DNA from: an uncultured Flavobacteriaceae bacterium
GTDB taxonomy: Bacteria > Bacteroidota > Bacteroidia > Flavobacteriales > Flavobacteriaceae
Length of the DNA stretch: 64,000 nt
NCBI GenBank assembly: GCA_943789455.1
Contig: CALSUE010000001.1
Location: forward strand, 760,001 to 824,000
Reading direction: 5' to 3'
The notes under the pieces were generated by a model that made no database searches, had not been told where the DNA came from, and worked only from the letters and a program-made list of their open reading frames with translations. Positions 53,054-61,432 of this stretch are shown here, in pieces (position 1 is the first letter of the stretch; the number at the start of each line of letters is the position of its first letter). The position numbers and the translations under genes are program-made.

Positions 53054-54125
53054 TTAAATAAAGGTAAAATGCTAATAAACCAAAAATTATATTGGGTATC
53101 CATACATATATAAATGGATTAACACCGGCTACAGCCCCAAGAACTTCCGCTACTTTTAGAAAAAAAACATAAATGAACATAATACTTACACCAATACCTA
53201 AATTCACACCTATACCCCCTCTTTTTTTCTTGAAAGCTAAAGCAACAGCTATTAAGGTTAAAATATAGCATGCTATGGGTAAGCTTGTTCTTTTATGAAA
53301 TTCTACCAAATAGGCATTTAAATTTTTAACACCTCTTTTTTTTGAAATCTTAATAAAATGAGATAATTCATGAGATGGTAATTCCTGAGCAAGTGCTGAT
53401 TTATACAAAAAATCTTTTGGAGTAAATGCAAATGTGGTGTCAATACTTGTTCCAGAAAATATACTATCTCTATCTTTAAAAACTTTTCTTAAACTATAAC
53501 GTGTTAATTTAAATGTGCTGTCTTTTTTTATCCAACGAATATTATCTGCTGTGAGTTTCTGAACTAATTCAATACCCTTATAATTTTCAATGGAAAAAAA
53601 ACTTCCCTGAGATGATTTAAAACTATAACTTTTGATGTACATGTAGGAACTATCATTGAGTTGAAGACTGAAATTCTCAACAATATCATCTTTAAATCTT
53701 TTTTTATTAAAAAACTCCTTTTCAAATTTCTTTCGTTCTTTACTACTATTAGGAACAACAAAATGATTCATAACTAATGCCATCATGGTTACAAGTGTAG
53801 CACCAACCATATATGGATATAAAAATCTTGTAAAAGAAATTTTAGCATTTGTCATCGCTACAATTTCTGTATTGTTTGAAAGTTTTGAGGTAAATAATAT
53901 TACAGCAATAAATAATGCCAAAGGCATGAACGTATTTGAATAATAAATAATAAAATTTTTATAGTATTCATCTATGATTTGCCCTACACCTAAATCACTA
54001 TGAGCTAAAAACTTATCTACCCTTTGAGAAATATCAATTGCAACCGCAATGGGAATAAGTATAAGAAGGGTAAACAAGAAAGTTACCAAATATCTTTTTA
54101 ATATGTACCAATCTAATTTTTTCAC
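53040..54125 (-). CDS. LptF/LptG family permease
   Basis: LptF and LptG pull lipopolysaccharide from the inner membrane together with LptB. The 361-aa protein has three N-terminal and three C-terminal membrane spans around a large periplasmic beta-jellyroll region (about residues 125-260), and begins LDWYILKRYLVTFLFT as family members do. The start is GTG, sharing its G with the tgt TAG (TAGTG). A second family member is expected elsewhere in the genome; I cannot say which of F or G this is. Confidence 0.92.
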   Translation of the reverse strand: MKKLDWYILKRYLVTFLFTLLILIPIAVAIDISQRVDKFLAHSDLGVGQIIDEYYKNFIIYYSNTFMPLALFIAVILFTSKLSNNTEIVAMTNAKISFTRFLYPYMVGATLVTMMALVMNHFVVPNSSKERKKFEKEFFNKKRFKDDIVENFSLQLNDSSYMYIKSYSFKSSQGSFFSIENYKGIELVQKLTADNIRWIKKDSTFKLTRYSLRKVFKDRDSIFSGTSIDTTFAFTPKDFLYKSALAQELPSHELSHFIKISKKRGVKNLNAYLVEFHKRTSLPIACYILTLIAVALAFKKKRGGIGVNLGIGVSIMFIYVFFLKVAEVLGAVAGVNPFIYVWIPNIIFGLLAFYLYLNARK

Positions 54126-55255
54126 TATAGTCTTTTATTCATCTGTTTGACCATCTTATCTTTCCAAACTGCAAAATCTCCTGATATGATATGTTTTCTG
54201 GCTTCTCTAGTTAACCAAAGGTAAAACCCTAAATTGTGTATGGATGCTATTTGTTTTCCTAATAATTCTTTTGAAGCGAATAAATGTCTTAAATAGGCCT
54301 TACTGTATAGTGTATCTACATAAGTAATTCCCATGTCATCAATTGCTGAAAAATCATTTTCCCATTTTTTATTTTTTATATTGATACTACCGTGAGCAGT
54401 AAAAAGCATTCCATTTCTAGCATTCCTAGTTGGCATTACACAATCAAACATATCTACTCCAAGAGCAATATTTTCCAAAATATTTATAGGCGTCCCTACC
54501 CCCATCAAATACCTTGGTTTATTTTCGGGTAAAATTTCACAAACAACCTCTGTCATAGCGTACAATTCTTCAGCTGGCTCACCCACAGAAAGACCACCAA
54601 TAGCATTCCCTTCTGCCTCAACAGAAGCTATAAATTCTGCAGATTGTCTTCTCAAATCTTTATAAGTACTCCCTTGTACAATTGGAAAGAAAGTTTGGTT
54701 ATAATCGTATTTTAAAGGAGTTTTATCTAAGTGAGTTAAACATCTTTTCAACCAGCGATGTGTCATATGCATGGATCGTTTGGCGTAGTTATAGTCACAT
54801 GGATAAGGTGTGCATTCATCAAAAGCCATAATAATGTCTGCACCAATACTTCGCTGAACTTCCATAACATTTTCCGGTGTAAAAAAATGCATCGATCCGT
54901 CTATATGACTCTTAAACTTTACTCCCTCTTCATTAATTTTTCTTCTTCCTGATAATGAGTATACTTGATAACCTCCACTATCTGTTAAAATGTTACGATC
55001 CCAATTTATAAACTTATGAAGTCCACCGGCCTGCTCCAAAATTTCAATTTTTGGTCTTAAATATAAATGATAGGTATTCCCTAAAATAATATCTGGATTG
55101 ATTTCATCTTTTAATTCGGTTTGATGGACACCTTTAACAGTCCCTACTGTTCCAACTGGCATAAAAATTGGCGTTTCTATCACACCATGATCAGTTGTGA
55201 TTTTACCAGCTCTTGCCTTACTCTTAGGATCTTTACTCTTTAGTTCAAATTTCAT
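54125..55255 (-). CDS. tgt: tRNA-guanine transglycosylase (queuine tRNA-ribosyltransferase)
   Basis: Tgt exchanges G34 for the queuosine precursor in tRNAs with GUN anticodons. Family motifs are NTYHLYLRP, LTDSGGYQVYSL (catalytic Asp), FDECTPYP, GGLSVGEP, LMGVGTP and the nucleophile-bearing FDCVMPTRNARNG. The zinc-binding region in this protein reads YVDTLYSKAYLRHLFASKE and lacks the usual Cys triplet (CxCxxC); only the His is obvious. Start at MKFELKSKD (55255) is preferred to the track start 9 nt upstream. Confidence 0.93.
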   Translation of the reverse strand: MKFELKSKDPKSKARAGKITTDHGVIETPIFMPVGTVGTVKGVHQTELKDEINPDIILGNTYHLYLRPKIEILEQAGGLHKFINWDRNILTDSGGYQVYSLSGRRKINEEGVKFKSHIDGSMHFFTPENVMEVQRSIGADIIMAFDECTPYPCDYNYAKRSMHMTHRWLKRCLTHLDKTPLKYDYNQTFFPIVQGSTYKDLRRQSAEFIASVEAEGNAIGGLSVGEPAEELYAMTEVVCEILPENKPRYLMGVGTPINILENIALGVDMFDCVMPTRNARNGMLFTAHGSINIKNKKWENDFSAIDDMGITYVDTLYSKAYLRHLFASKELLGKQIASIHNLGFYLWLTREARKHIISGDFAVWKDKMVKQMNKRL

Positions 55256-55303
55256 CGAAAGCAAAGATACACAAAACGATAAATGACAGCTTGTAAAAGA
55301 TAC

Positions 55304-56110
55304 TTAAGATTTTCTTTTGTTTATATTGAAGTTCGTTCGATTCCTTCCAAAACCTTTACCTTTATTTTGATCTTTTGAAGCTTCTGCTGTTTTGGAAGAT
55401 GATGCTAATAGGAGATTAATGGTTTCCACCTCTTTAGAGGTAAGTTCTCGCCAACCTCCATAGGGTATCCCTGCCAGACTAACATTCATTATTCTGGTTC
55501 GCTTTAATTTAGTGACTTCGTAATCTAAATACTCGCACATTCTTCTTATCTGTCTATTCAAACCTTGAGTAAGTACGATTTTAAATTCATAATTACTTAT
55601 TTTTTGAACAGCACATTTTTGAGTAATCGTGCCAAGTATAGGAATTCCATTGGCCATTTTTTTCACAAAACTATCTGTAATTAAACGATTTACAGTAACC
55701 ATATATTCTTTTTGATGATTATTACCTGCTCGTAAAATCTTATTGACGATATCTCCATCATTAGTTAAAAAAATTAAGCCCTCGGAGGGTTTATCTAATC
55801 GACCAATAGGAAATAATCTTTCTGGATAATTTACGTATTTAATGATGTTTTTACGCTCCTTAGAATCTGTAGTACAAACTATACCAACAGGCTTGTTTAA
55901 AGCAATATAAAGTGTTTTAGGCTTGGATTTTAGTGGACTACCATCAATTTTAACTTCATCACCATCTATTACTCGATTACCAAGCTGAGTTGGTTTTCCA
56001 TTAATAGTAACTCTTCCTTCTATAATTAATTTCTCAGCCTCTCTCCTAGAACAAATCCCAGTAGAACTTATAAATTTATTAAGGTTAATAGAATCTTTAT
56101 TATTTGCCAA
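55304..56110 (-). CDS. 23S rRNA pseudouridine synthase, RluF/RsuA family
   Basis: The 268-aa enzyme has an S4 domain (INLNKFISSTGICSRREAEKLI, residues 8-70) and a catalytic domain with IGRLDKPSEGLIFLTNDGD, whose Asp is the nucleophile, and QGLNRQIRRMCEYLDYEV. The last motif with CEYL is characteristic of RluF. The C-terminus is a basic tail (GKGFGRNRTNFNINKRKS) probably binding rRNA. It lies 4 nt after the alkB gene on the same strand. Confidence 0.88.
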   Translation of the reverse strand: MANNKDSINLNKFISSTGICSRREAEKLIIEGRVTINGKPTQLGNRVIDGDEVKIDGSPLKSKPKTLYIALNKPVGIVCTTDSKERKNIIKYVNYPERLFPIGRLDKPSEGLIFLTNDGDIVNKILRAGNNHQKEYMVTVNRLITDSFVKKMANGIPILGTITQKCAVQKISNYEFKIVLTQGLNRQIRRMCEYLDYEVTKLKRTRIMNVSLAGIPYGGWRELTSKEVETINLLLASSSKTAEASKDQNKGKGFGRNRTNFNINKRKS

Positions 56111-56114
56111 ATCT

Positions 56115-56717
56115 TTATAAAATTATGGTTCTAAAAGTAAGATTTATTCTTGGTGAAAACACTTTTTTTGTTGGTGGAAGTCTATGTAACCAATTTTTCT
56201 GAGTAGTTCCTTTCATTAATAACAAACTTCCATTTTCTAACAAAATATCTATACGCTGTTTAGTTTCTTTATGCTTAAAAGAAAATTTACGCTCAGCACC
56301 CAAAGTTATGGAGGCGATAGTCCCGTTTTCTAAAAGCGTTTTTTCAGCATCAGAATGCCAACCCATACCTTCATCTCCGCTATGATATAAATTTAATAAA
56401 CAAGAATTGTAGGTTGTTGCTGATAACGCTTCAACCTTATGTTTTAGTTGGAGTAATGTTGGAGTCCAAAGATGAGCCTGTTTAGTCACCCCAGAATATT
56501 TGTAACTGTAAGTTTGATCACCAAACCAAGCAACTTTTCTTTTTGTAATATGATGTTTTCCAAATATAAAAGCTTCATCATTTTTCCATGGAATTTCCTC
56601 AAATAAATTTCTAAAATAGTGTTCAGACTCTTCTTTAGAAAATACTAATCCATGATAATCAGCTTCACCATCAAAGGGAATAATATTCGTAACTCTATGT
56701 TGATTAAATAAATTCAC
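56115..56717 (-). CDS. alpha-ketoglutarate-dependent dioxygenase AlkB family protein
   Basis: This Fe(II)/2-oxoglutarate enzyme repairs alkylated bases by oxidative demethylation. The HxD pair is in GWHSDAEKTL, the distal His in NWLHRLPPTKK and the 2-oxoglutarate-binding Arg in PRINLTFR; NxYxxG-type NLYHSGDEGMG precedes. At 200 aa it fits the short bacterial AlkB2/3-like branch. Followed by the RluF-like gene after 4 nt. Confidence 0.9.
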   Translation of the reverse strand: MNLFNQHRVTNIIPFDGEADYHGLVFSKEESEHYFRNLFEEIPWKNDEAFIFGKHHITKRKVAWFGDQTYSYKYSGVTKQAHLWTPTLLQLKHKVEALSATTYNSCLLNLYHSGDEGMGWHSDAEKTLLENGTIASITLGAERKFSFKHKETKQRIDILLENGSLLLMKGTTQKNWLHRLPPTKKVFSPRINLTFRTIIL

Positions 56718-56763
56718 ACAATAAAGATAATTTAACTCAAACTAATTTTAAACTCTACAAACG

Positions 56764-57717
56764 TTATTTAAAAAAAGAATCTACAAATTCATTTTTATTA
56801 AAAACCTGAAGATCATCAATTCCTTCGCCAACACCAATATACTTAACCGGTATTTGAAATTGATCTGAGATTCCAATTACGACACCTCCCTTAGCTGTTC
56901 CATCTAATTTAGTAACAGCTAACGCACTTACCTCAGTAGCAAGAGTAAATTGTTGTGCTTGCTGAAAAGCATTTTGACCAGTTGATCCATCTAAGACTAA
57001 CAAAACATCGTGTGGAGCATCGTCAACAACTTTTTGCATTACTCGTTTGATTTTAGTTAACTCATTCATTAAATTAACTTTATTATGTAATCGCCCAGCT
57101 GTGTCAATAATAACAACATCAGCATCCTGAGATACCGCTGAAGTTAAAGTATCAAAAGCTACAGAAGCAGGGTCTGAACCCATGTCTTGACGAACTAAAG
57201 GAACCCCTGTTCTATCTGCCCAGACTTGTAATTGATCTATTGCTGCTGCTCTAAATGTGTCTGAAGCCCCTAAAACAACTTTCAAACCTTTCTTTTTAAA
57301 CTGAGAAGCTAACTTTCCAATAGTTGTAGTTTTACCCACTCCATTTACACCAACAACCATAAGAACATAAGGCTTCTTATTTTCTGGAATGTTAAAGTCT
57401 GTATCATCTCCAGTATTGGTCTCTGATAATAAATTTGCGATTTCTTCTCGTAAAATAATATTTAATTCGTCAGTTCCTAGATATTTATCTTTTGAAACCC
57501 TAGCTTCAATTCTATCAATAATTTTGAGAGTGGTATCAACACCTACATCAGAAGAAATTAAAATTTCTTCTAAATTATCGAGAACAGCATCGTCAACTTT
57601 AGATTTTCCAGCGACGGCTTTTGATAGTTTAGTTAAAAAACTAGATTTTGATTTCTCTAAACCTTTATCTAGAATTTCTTTTTTTTCTTTGGAGAATATC
57701 TTTTTAAAAAAACTCAT
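56764..57717 (-). CDS. ftsY: signal recognition particle receptor FtsY
   Basis: FtsY docks SRP-ribosome complexes at the membrane. The SRP-type GTPase NG domain has GVNGVGKTTTIGKLA (G1), DTFRAAA, DTAGRLHN (G3), TKLDGTAKGG (G4) and the C-terminal GVGEGIDDLQVF. The N-terminal acidic A domain is nearly absent, as is common in Bacteroidota. The track start at 57756 lies above a TAAATTTG box; MSFFKKIFSKEK at 57717 is the family start, giving 317 aa. Confidence 0.95.
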   Translation of the reverse strand: MSFFKKIFSKEKKEILDKGLEKSKSSFLTKLSKAVAGKSKVDDAVLDNLEEILISSDVGVDTTLKIIDRIEARVSKDKYLGTDELNIILREEIANLLSETNTGDDTDFNIPENKKPYVLMVVGVNGVGKTTTIGKLASQFKKKGLKVVLGASDTFRAAAIDQLQVWADRTGVPLVRQDMGSDPASVAFDTLTSAVSQDADVVIIDTAGRLHNKVNLMNELTKIKRVMQKVVDDAPHDVLLVLDGSTGQNAFQQAQQFTLATEVSALAVTKLDGTAKGGVVIGISDQFQIPVKYIGVGEGIDDLQVFNKNEFVDSFFK

Positions 57718-57743
57718 GTATTTTGTATGATGTTTGAGAGATT

Positions 57744-57751
57744 CAAATTTA
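57744..57751 (-). promoter_or_regulatory. candidate -7 element for ftsY
   Basis: The minus strand reads TAAATTTG 26 nt before the ftsY ATG at 57717, just beyond the upstream operon terminator. A second TAAATTTG lies at 57754-57761. Confidence 0.45.
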
Positions 57752-57767
57752 ACCAAATTTATGGCAT

Positions 57768-57797
57768 AAAAAAAACTACTTTCTAGGTAGAAAGTAG
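57768..57797 (-). terminator. terminator of the rpmB-rpmG-DUF4295 operon
   Basis: On the minus strand CTACTTTC-TACCTA-GAAAGTAG is followed by eight T residues, 26 nt beyond the DUF4295 stop. Confidence 0.85.
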
Positions 57798-57822
57798 CTT
57801 TATTATTTGGTGTAAAATAAAT

Positions 57823-57975
57823 TTATTTTTTTGCTAAAAATTCATTTACTTTAGAAGGATCCATTATAGATTCAACAAATGTATAGGCTCCAGTCTTTGG
57901 AGATTTAATCATTTTTATAGCTTTACTTAGCCTTTTTGAACCTGTCTGTAACGATGCTACTGATTTCTTTGCCAT
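57823..57975 (-). CDS. DUF4295 family protein (50 aa)
   Basis: A short ORF absent from the track encodes MAKKSVASLQTGSKRLSKAI and ends MDPSKVNEFLAKK, a 50-aa basic protein that matches the DUF4295 family found directly after rpmG in Bacteroidota. The position 9 nt downstream of the rpmG stop and before the operon terminator supports a ribosome-associated role, which is inference; the biochemical function is unknown. Confidence 0.9.
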   Translation of the reverse strand: MAKKSVASLQTGSKRLSKAIKMIKSPKTGAYTFVESIMDPSKVNEFLAKK

Positions 57976-57984
57976 GTCCTTAAA

Positions 57985-58167
57985 TTATTTAATTTCTTTA
58001 TGAAGTGTCATTTTCTTCAAGATAGGATTGAATTTCTTGATTTCAACTCTATCAGGAGTATTTTTCTTATTCTTAGTTGTAATATACCTTGAAGTACCTG
58101 GTTTACCAGTTGCTTTGTGTTCTGTACATTCTAAGATTACCTGAACTCTGTTTCCTTTTTTTGCCAT
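57985..58167 (-). CDS. rpmG: 50S ribosomal protein L33
   Basis: This 60-aa L33 begins [18 protein letters not shown] and has the family segment [20 protein letters not shown]. It lacks the CxxC zinc pairs, so it is the zinc-independent form. It follows rpmB by 22 nt in the ribosomal operon. Confidence 0.96.
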   Translation of the reverse strand: MAKKGNRVQVILECTEHKATGKPGTSRYITTKNKKNTPDRVEIKKFNPILKKMTLHKEIK

Positions 58168-58189
58168 CTTTCTATACTTTTCTAGAAAT

Positions 58190-58429
58190 TTACTTAGTTA
58201 AGAAACCTTTTTCTCTTGCTTCTTTGATAACAGCAGAAATTCCTTTCTTATTAATATTTTTTAACGCAGAAGCAGAAACTTTAAGTGTAACCCATTTGTC
58301 TTCTTCTGGAATGTAAAAACGCTTAGTCATTAAATTAGCGTTAAACTTTCTTTTCGTTCTATTCAAGGCATGAGAAACGTTGTTTCCTACCATGGCTTTT
58401 TTTCCTGTTAATTCACAAACTCTAGACAT
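58190..58429 (-). CDS. rpmB: 50S ribosomal protein L28
   Basis: The 79-aa protein begins [20 protein letters not shown] and has [15 protein letters not shown], both typical of L28. It is the first gene of the rpmB-rpmG-DUF4295 unit, with a textbook promoter 39 nt upstream. Confidence 0.97.
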   Translation of the reverse strand: MSRVCELTGKKAMVGNNVSHALNRTKRKFNANLMTKRFYIPEEDKWVTLKVSASALKNINKKGISAVIKEAREKGFLTK

Positions 58430-58467
58430 CTTCTTACAGTTTTAATTTCTTTTCTTTAAACGAGGTG

Positions 58468-58500
58468 CAAATCTACAATTTTTTTAAAATCTTACAAAAA
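58468..58500 (-). promoter_or_regulatory. promoter of the rpmB operon
   Basis: The minus strand has TTTTTG (58495-58500), exactly 19 nt, then TAGATTTG (58468-58475) followed by CACC. Both boxes and the spacing match the Bacteroidota consensus perfectly; this is the best promoter in the window. Confidence 0.75.
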
Positions 58501-58509
58501 CAATTTTCG

Positions 58510-59757
58510 TTATTTTTTTAGAATTTCTTGCTGTAGCATTTGGAGTGATTTATTTACGGTTCTATTGATGACTTTTTCTCTTGGATGACCAAAGTTAAAC
58601 TCCTCAACCTGAACTCCTTTAGCTGAGGCAATAGCTATAAAAACCACTCCAACAGCTGATGATGTGTTATCTGAGGAAGGTCCTGCATTTCCACTAACAG
58701 CAATCGCATAATCTGAATTTGTCTTTTTCCTTGCAGAAATCGCCATTGCTTCAACCACTTCAGAACTCACTGCAGAATGTTTTTTAATGGTGTGGTCAGG
58801 AATACCCAACAAGTCATGTTTCATTTTAGAGCTGTAGGCTACGATACTCCCATTAAAATAGGCTGAAGATCCAGGAACTGAAACTATTGTTGAAGCTATT
58901 TTACCTCCCGTTACACTTTCTGCAGTGCAAAGTGTTTTTCCTGAATCCTTTAAAAGATTTCCAATGTGTTCCTCAATTGATACTCCGCTTTCATGACCTG
59001 TAATGATATCTGACAGCAATACATATAACTCTTGTAATACTCTATCTAAACGATCTTCTAAAACTTGTTTTTCTGGACCTTTGGCAGATAACCTCAAGCG
59101 AACTCTCCCAAAAGAAGGTAAATAAGCCAGTTTAATAAAATCTGGAAGTTTGTTTGCCCACCCCTCAATTCTTTCGGCAATTACGCTCTCACCTTGACCA
59201 TAGGTCATGACTGTTTTATGAATAATAAAAGGAAGATTGAATTGTTCTTGAATTCTTGGGATTACCTCATGTTTCATCAATCCCTTCATTTCGTATGGTA
59301 TTCCAGGCATAGAAACAAAAACCGTATTATTCTCATAAAACCACATTCCTGGTGCTGTTCCCATTTGATTCATTAACAAAGTAGCTTTTGATGGCAATTG
59401 TGCCTGAAATTGTTGAACTTTATTGTAAGGAATGTTATATTTCTTAAACATTCGTTTTATGTGGTCTATAACTTCAGGGTATTCAACAATTTCTTGATCA
59501 TTAAAAAACGTTGCAATTGTTTTTTTGGTAATATCATCTTTTGTTGGACCAAGACCACCAGTAATAATTACAATATCTGCTCTGGTTTGTGCTTCATGAA
59601 ATGCATTAAGTATATGCTGTTCTTCATCTTGAATTGATGAAATTTGATATACAGAAACACCAATTTTATTCAATTCTTTTCCAATCCATTGTGAATTGGT
59701 ATCTACTATTTGTCCTATAAGGATTTCATCTCCTATAGTTATAATTTCTGCGTTCAT
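58510..59757 (-). CDS. cinA: CinA family protein (competence/damage-inducible protein)
   Basis: The 415-aa protein has an N-terminal molybdopterin-binding-like domain (AEIITIGDEILIGQIVDTNS, then ITGGLGPTKDD and MPGIPYEM) and a C-terminal CinA/PncC domain (TLCTAESVTGGKIAS, YSSKMKHDLLGI, AVSGNAGPSS) that deamidates nicotinamide mononucleotide. The C-terminal AESVTGG and SGNAGP motifs suggest activity, although the usual AESCTGG Cys is Val here. The conserved start is the first ATG. Confidence 0.93.
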   Translation of the reverse strand: MNAEIITIGDEILIGQIVDTNSQWIGKELNKIGVSVYQISSIQDEEQHILNAFHEAQTRADIVIITGGLGPTKDDITKKTIATFFNDQEIVEYPEVIDHIKRMFKKYNIPYNKVQQFQAQLPSKATLLMNQMGTAPGMWFYENNTVFVSMPGIPYEMKGLMKHEVIPRIQEQFNLPFIIHKTVMTYGQGESVIAERIEGWANKLPDFIKLAYLPSFGRVRLRLSAKGPEKQVLEDRLDRVLQELYVLLSDIITGHESGVSIEEHIGNLLKDSGKTLCTAESVTGGKIASTIVSVPGSSAYFNGSIVAYSSKMKHDLLGIPDHTIKKHSAVSSEVVEAMAISARKKTNSDYAIAVSGNAGPSSDNTSSAVGVVFIAIASAKGVQVEEFNFGHPREKVINRTVNKSLQMLQQEILKK

Positions 59758-59800
59758 AAAATTACAAGTTATTTTACTTACAAGTACAATCTATTAAATC

Positions 59801-60409
59801 CTATTTAACCTTAATTTCAAAAGCTTTACAGTTATTAATTTCACCAATTAAAATATCATTCTCAGAAACTTTACCCACACCAGCAGGAGTCCCTGTAAAA
59901 ATAATATCACCTTTTTTTAAAGTAAAATATTGCGAAACATAACTAATTAGTTCGTCAACTTTCCAAAGCATTGCTTTTGTATTTCCGTCTTGAACTACCT
60001 TATCATTTTTAAATAATTTGAAAGAAAGATTTTCTAAATCAAAATTAGATTTATCATAAAAATCTCCAATAACTGCGCTACCGTCAAATGCTTTTGCTTT
60101 TTCCCAGGGTAAACCTTTTTCTTTACATTTTTGTTGTATGTCTCTTGCTGTAAAATCAATTCCTAAACCAATTTCATCATAGTATTTATGAGCAAATCTT
60201 GTAGCAATATGCTTTCCTACTTTATTAATTTTGACCAAAACCTCAACTTCATAATGAACATCATTTGAAAAGGGTGGTATAAAAAAAGGGTTTTTTCTAG
60301 GTAAAATAGAAGAATCTGGCTTCAAAAATACAACTGGATTTTCTGGACGTTCATTCGCAAGTTCTTCTATGTGTTTGGCGTAATTACGACCTATACAAAT
60401 TATCTTCAT
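59801..60409 (-). CDS. fumarylacetoacetate hydrolase family protein
   Basis: The 202-aa single-domain FAH protein begins MKIICIGRNYAKHIEELANE and has the metal-binding VHYEVEVLVKI (Glu pair), GIDFTARDIQQ, KAFDGSAVIGDF and GDIIFTGTPAGVGKV. Members act as acylpyruvate hydrolases, oxaloacetate decarboxylases or isomerases; from the short length and FTARDIQ motif an acylpyruvase/oxaloacetate-decarboxylase-like role is plausible. It lies 33 nt downstream of menB. Confidence 0.9.
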   Translation of the reverse strand: MKIICIGRNYAKHIEELANERPENPVVFLKPDSSILPRKNPFFIPPFSNDVHYEVEVLVKINKVGKHIATRFAHKYYDEIGLGIDFTARDIQQKCKEKGLPWEKAKAFDGSAVIGDFYDKSNFDLENLSFKLFKNDKVVQDGNTKAMLWKVDELISYVSQYFTLKKGDIIFTGTPAGVGKVSENDILIGEINNCKAFEIKVK

Positions 60410-60442
60410 AAAGCTTTGAATATTAAAGTTTGTGATTAATTT

Positions 60443-61282
60443 TTAAGGAATCCATTGTTTTGGAAAATTAGGTTTTCTTTTTTCTAAAAATGCATCTCTT
60501 CCTTCTTTTGCCTCATCTGTCATGTATGCTAAACGCGTGGCTTCACCTGCAAAAACTTGTTGCCCTACCATGCCATCATCAGTTAAATTCATTGCAAATT
60601 TCAGCATTTTGATAGAAGTAGGTGATTTTTCCAATATTTCTTGAGCCCATTGATAGGCTGTACTTTCTAGGTCATTATGTGGAATTACGGCATTTACCAT
60701 ACCCATATCATAAGCTTCTTGTGCAGAATAATTTCTCCCTAAAAAGAATATCTCTCTAGCTCTTTTCTGTCCTACCATTTTTGCTAGGTATGCAGAGCCA
60801 TAACCTCCATCAAAAGACGTAACATCTGCATCTGTTTGCTTAAAAATTGCATGTTCTTTAGAGGCTAATGTAAGATCACAAACTACATGTAAACTATGTC
60901 CTCCACCAACAGCCCAACCTGGCACAACAGCAATTACAGCTTTTGGCATAAACCTAATTAAGCGTTGTACTTCTAAAATATTTAATCTGTGATACCCATC
61001 GTCACCTACATAGCCTTGATGCCCTCTTGCTTTTTGATCTCCACCAGAACAAAATGAATATATACCATCCTTTGAAGAGGGGCCTTCAGCTGACAATAAA
61101 ACAACTCCAATTGAAGTATCTTCTCCTGCATCATAGAATGCATCATATAATTCACTAGTAGTTTTTGGACGAAAAGCATTTCTAACATCAGGTCTGTTAA
61201 AGGCAATCCTAGCAACACCATTTGATTTTTGATACGTGATATCCTCGTATTTTTTTACAGTAATCCATGAAGGCTCTATCAT
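60443..61282 (-). CDS. menB: 1,4-dihydroxy-2-naphthoyl-CoA synthase
   Basis: MenB, a crotonase-fold enzyme, closes the naphthoquinone ring in menaquinone synthesis. Motifs are GVARIAFNRPDVRNAFRP, FCSGGDQKARG (oxyanion), VPGWAVGGGHSLHVVCDLTLAS and KQTDADVTSFDGGYGS, where the Asp/Tyr-containing segment distinguishes MenB from other enoyl-CoA hydratases. The length of 279 aa is normal. The same-strand S1 protein and menD lie upstream, interrupted by a plus-strand esterase. Confidence 0.95.
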   Translation of the reverse strand: MIEPSWITVKKYEDITYQKSNGVARIAFNRPDVRNAFRPKTTSELYDAFYDAGEDTSIGVVLLSAEGPSSKDGIYSFCSGGDQKARGHQGYVGDDGYHRLNILEVQRLIRFMPKAVIAVVPGWAVGGGHSLHVVCDLTLASKEHAIFKQTDADVTSFDGGYGSAYLAKMVGQKRAREIFFLGRNYSAQEAYDMGMVNAVIPHNDLESTAYQWAQEILEKSPTSIKMLKFAMNLTDDGMVGQQVFAGEATRLAYMTDEAKEGRDAFLEKRKPNFPKQWIP

Positions 61283-61432
61283 AATTATAGATTTTTTTCG
61301 TTACTAAAAGTAAATAGTTCTTAAGATTGTAAAAATAAAACATTCCTAATTGACAAAAGCAACATTGCACCAATTTATATCCTCTTATTTTTTTAAATCA
61401 TTTATCTTTAACAAAAAAACAGCTCCTTATTT

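Noticed and set aside
57389-57730. 113-aa plus-strand ORF opposite ftsY
   Set aside because: Antisense of ftsY; no independent signal.
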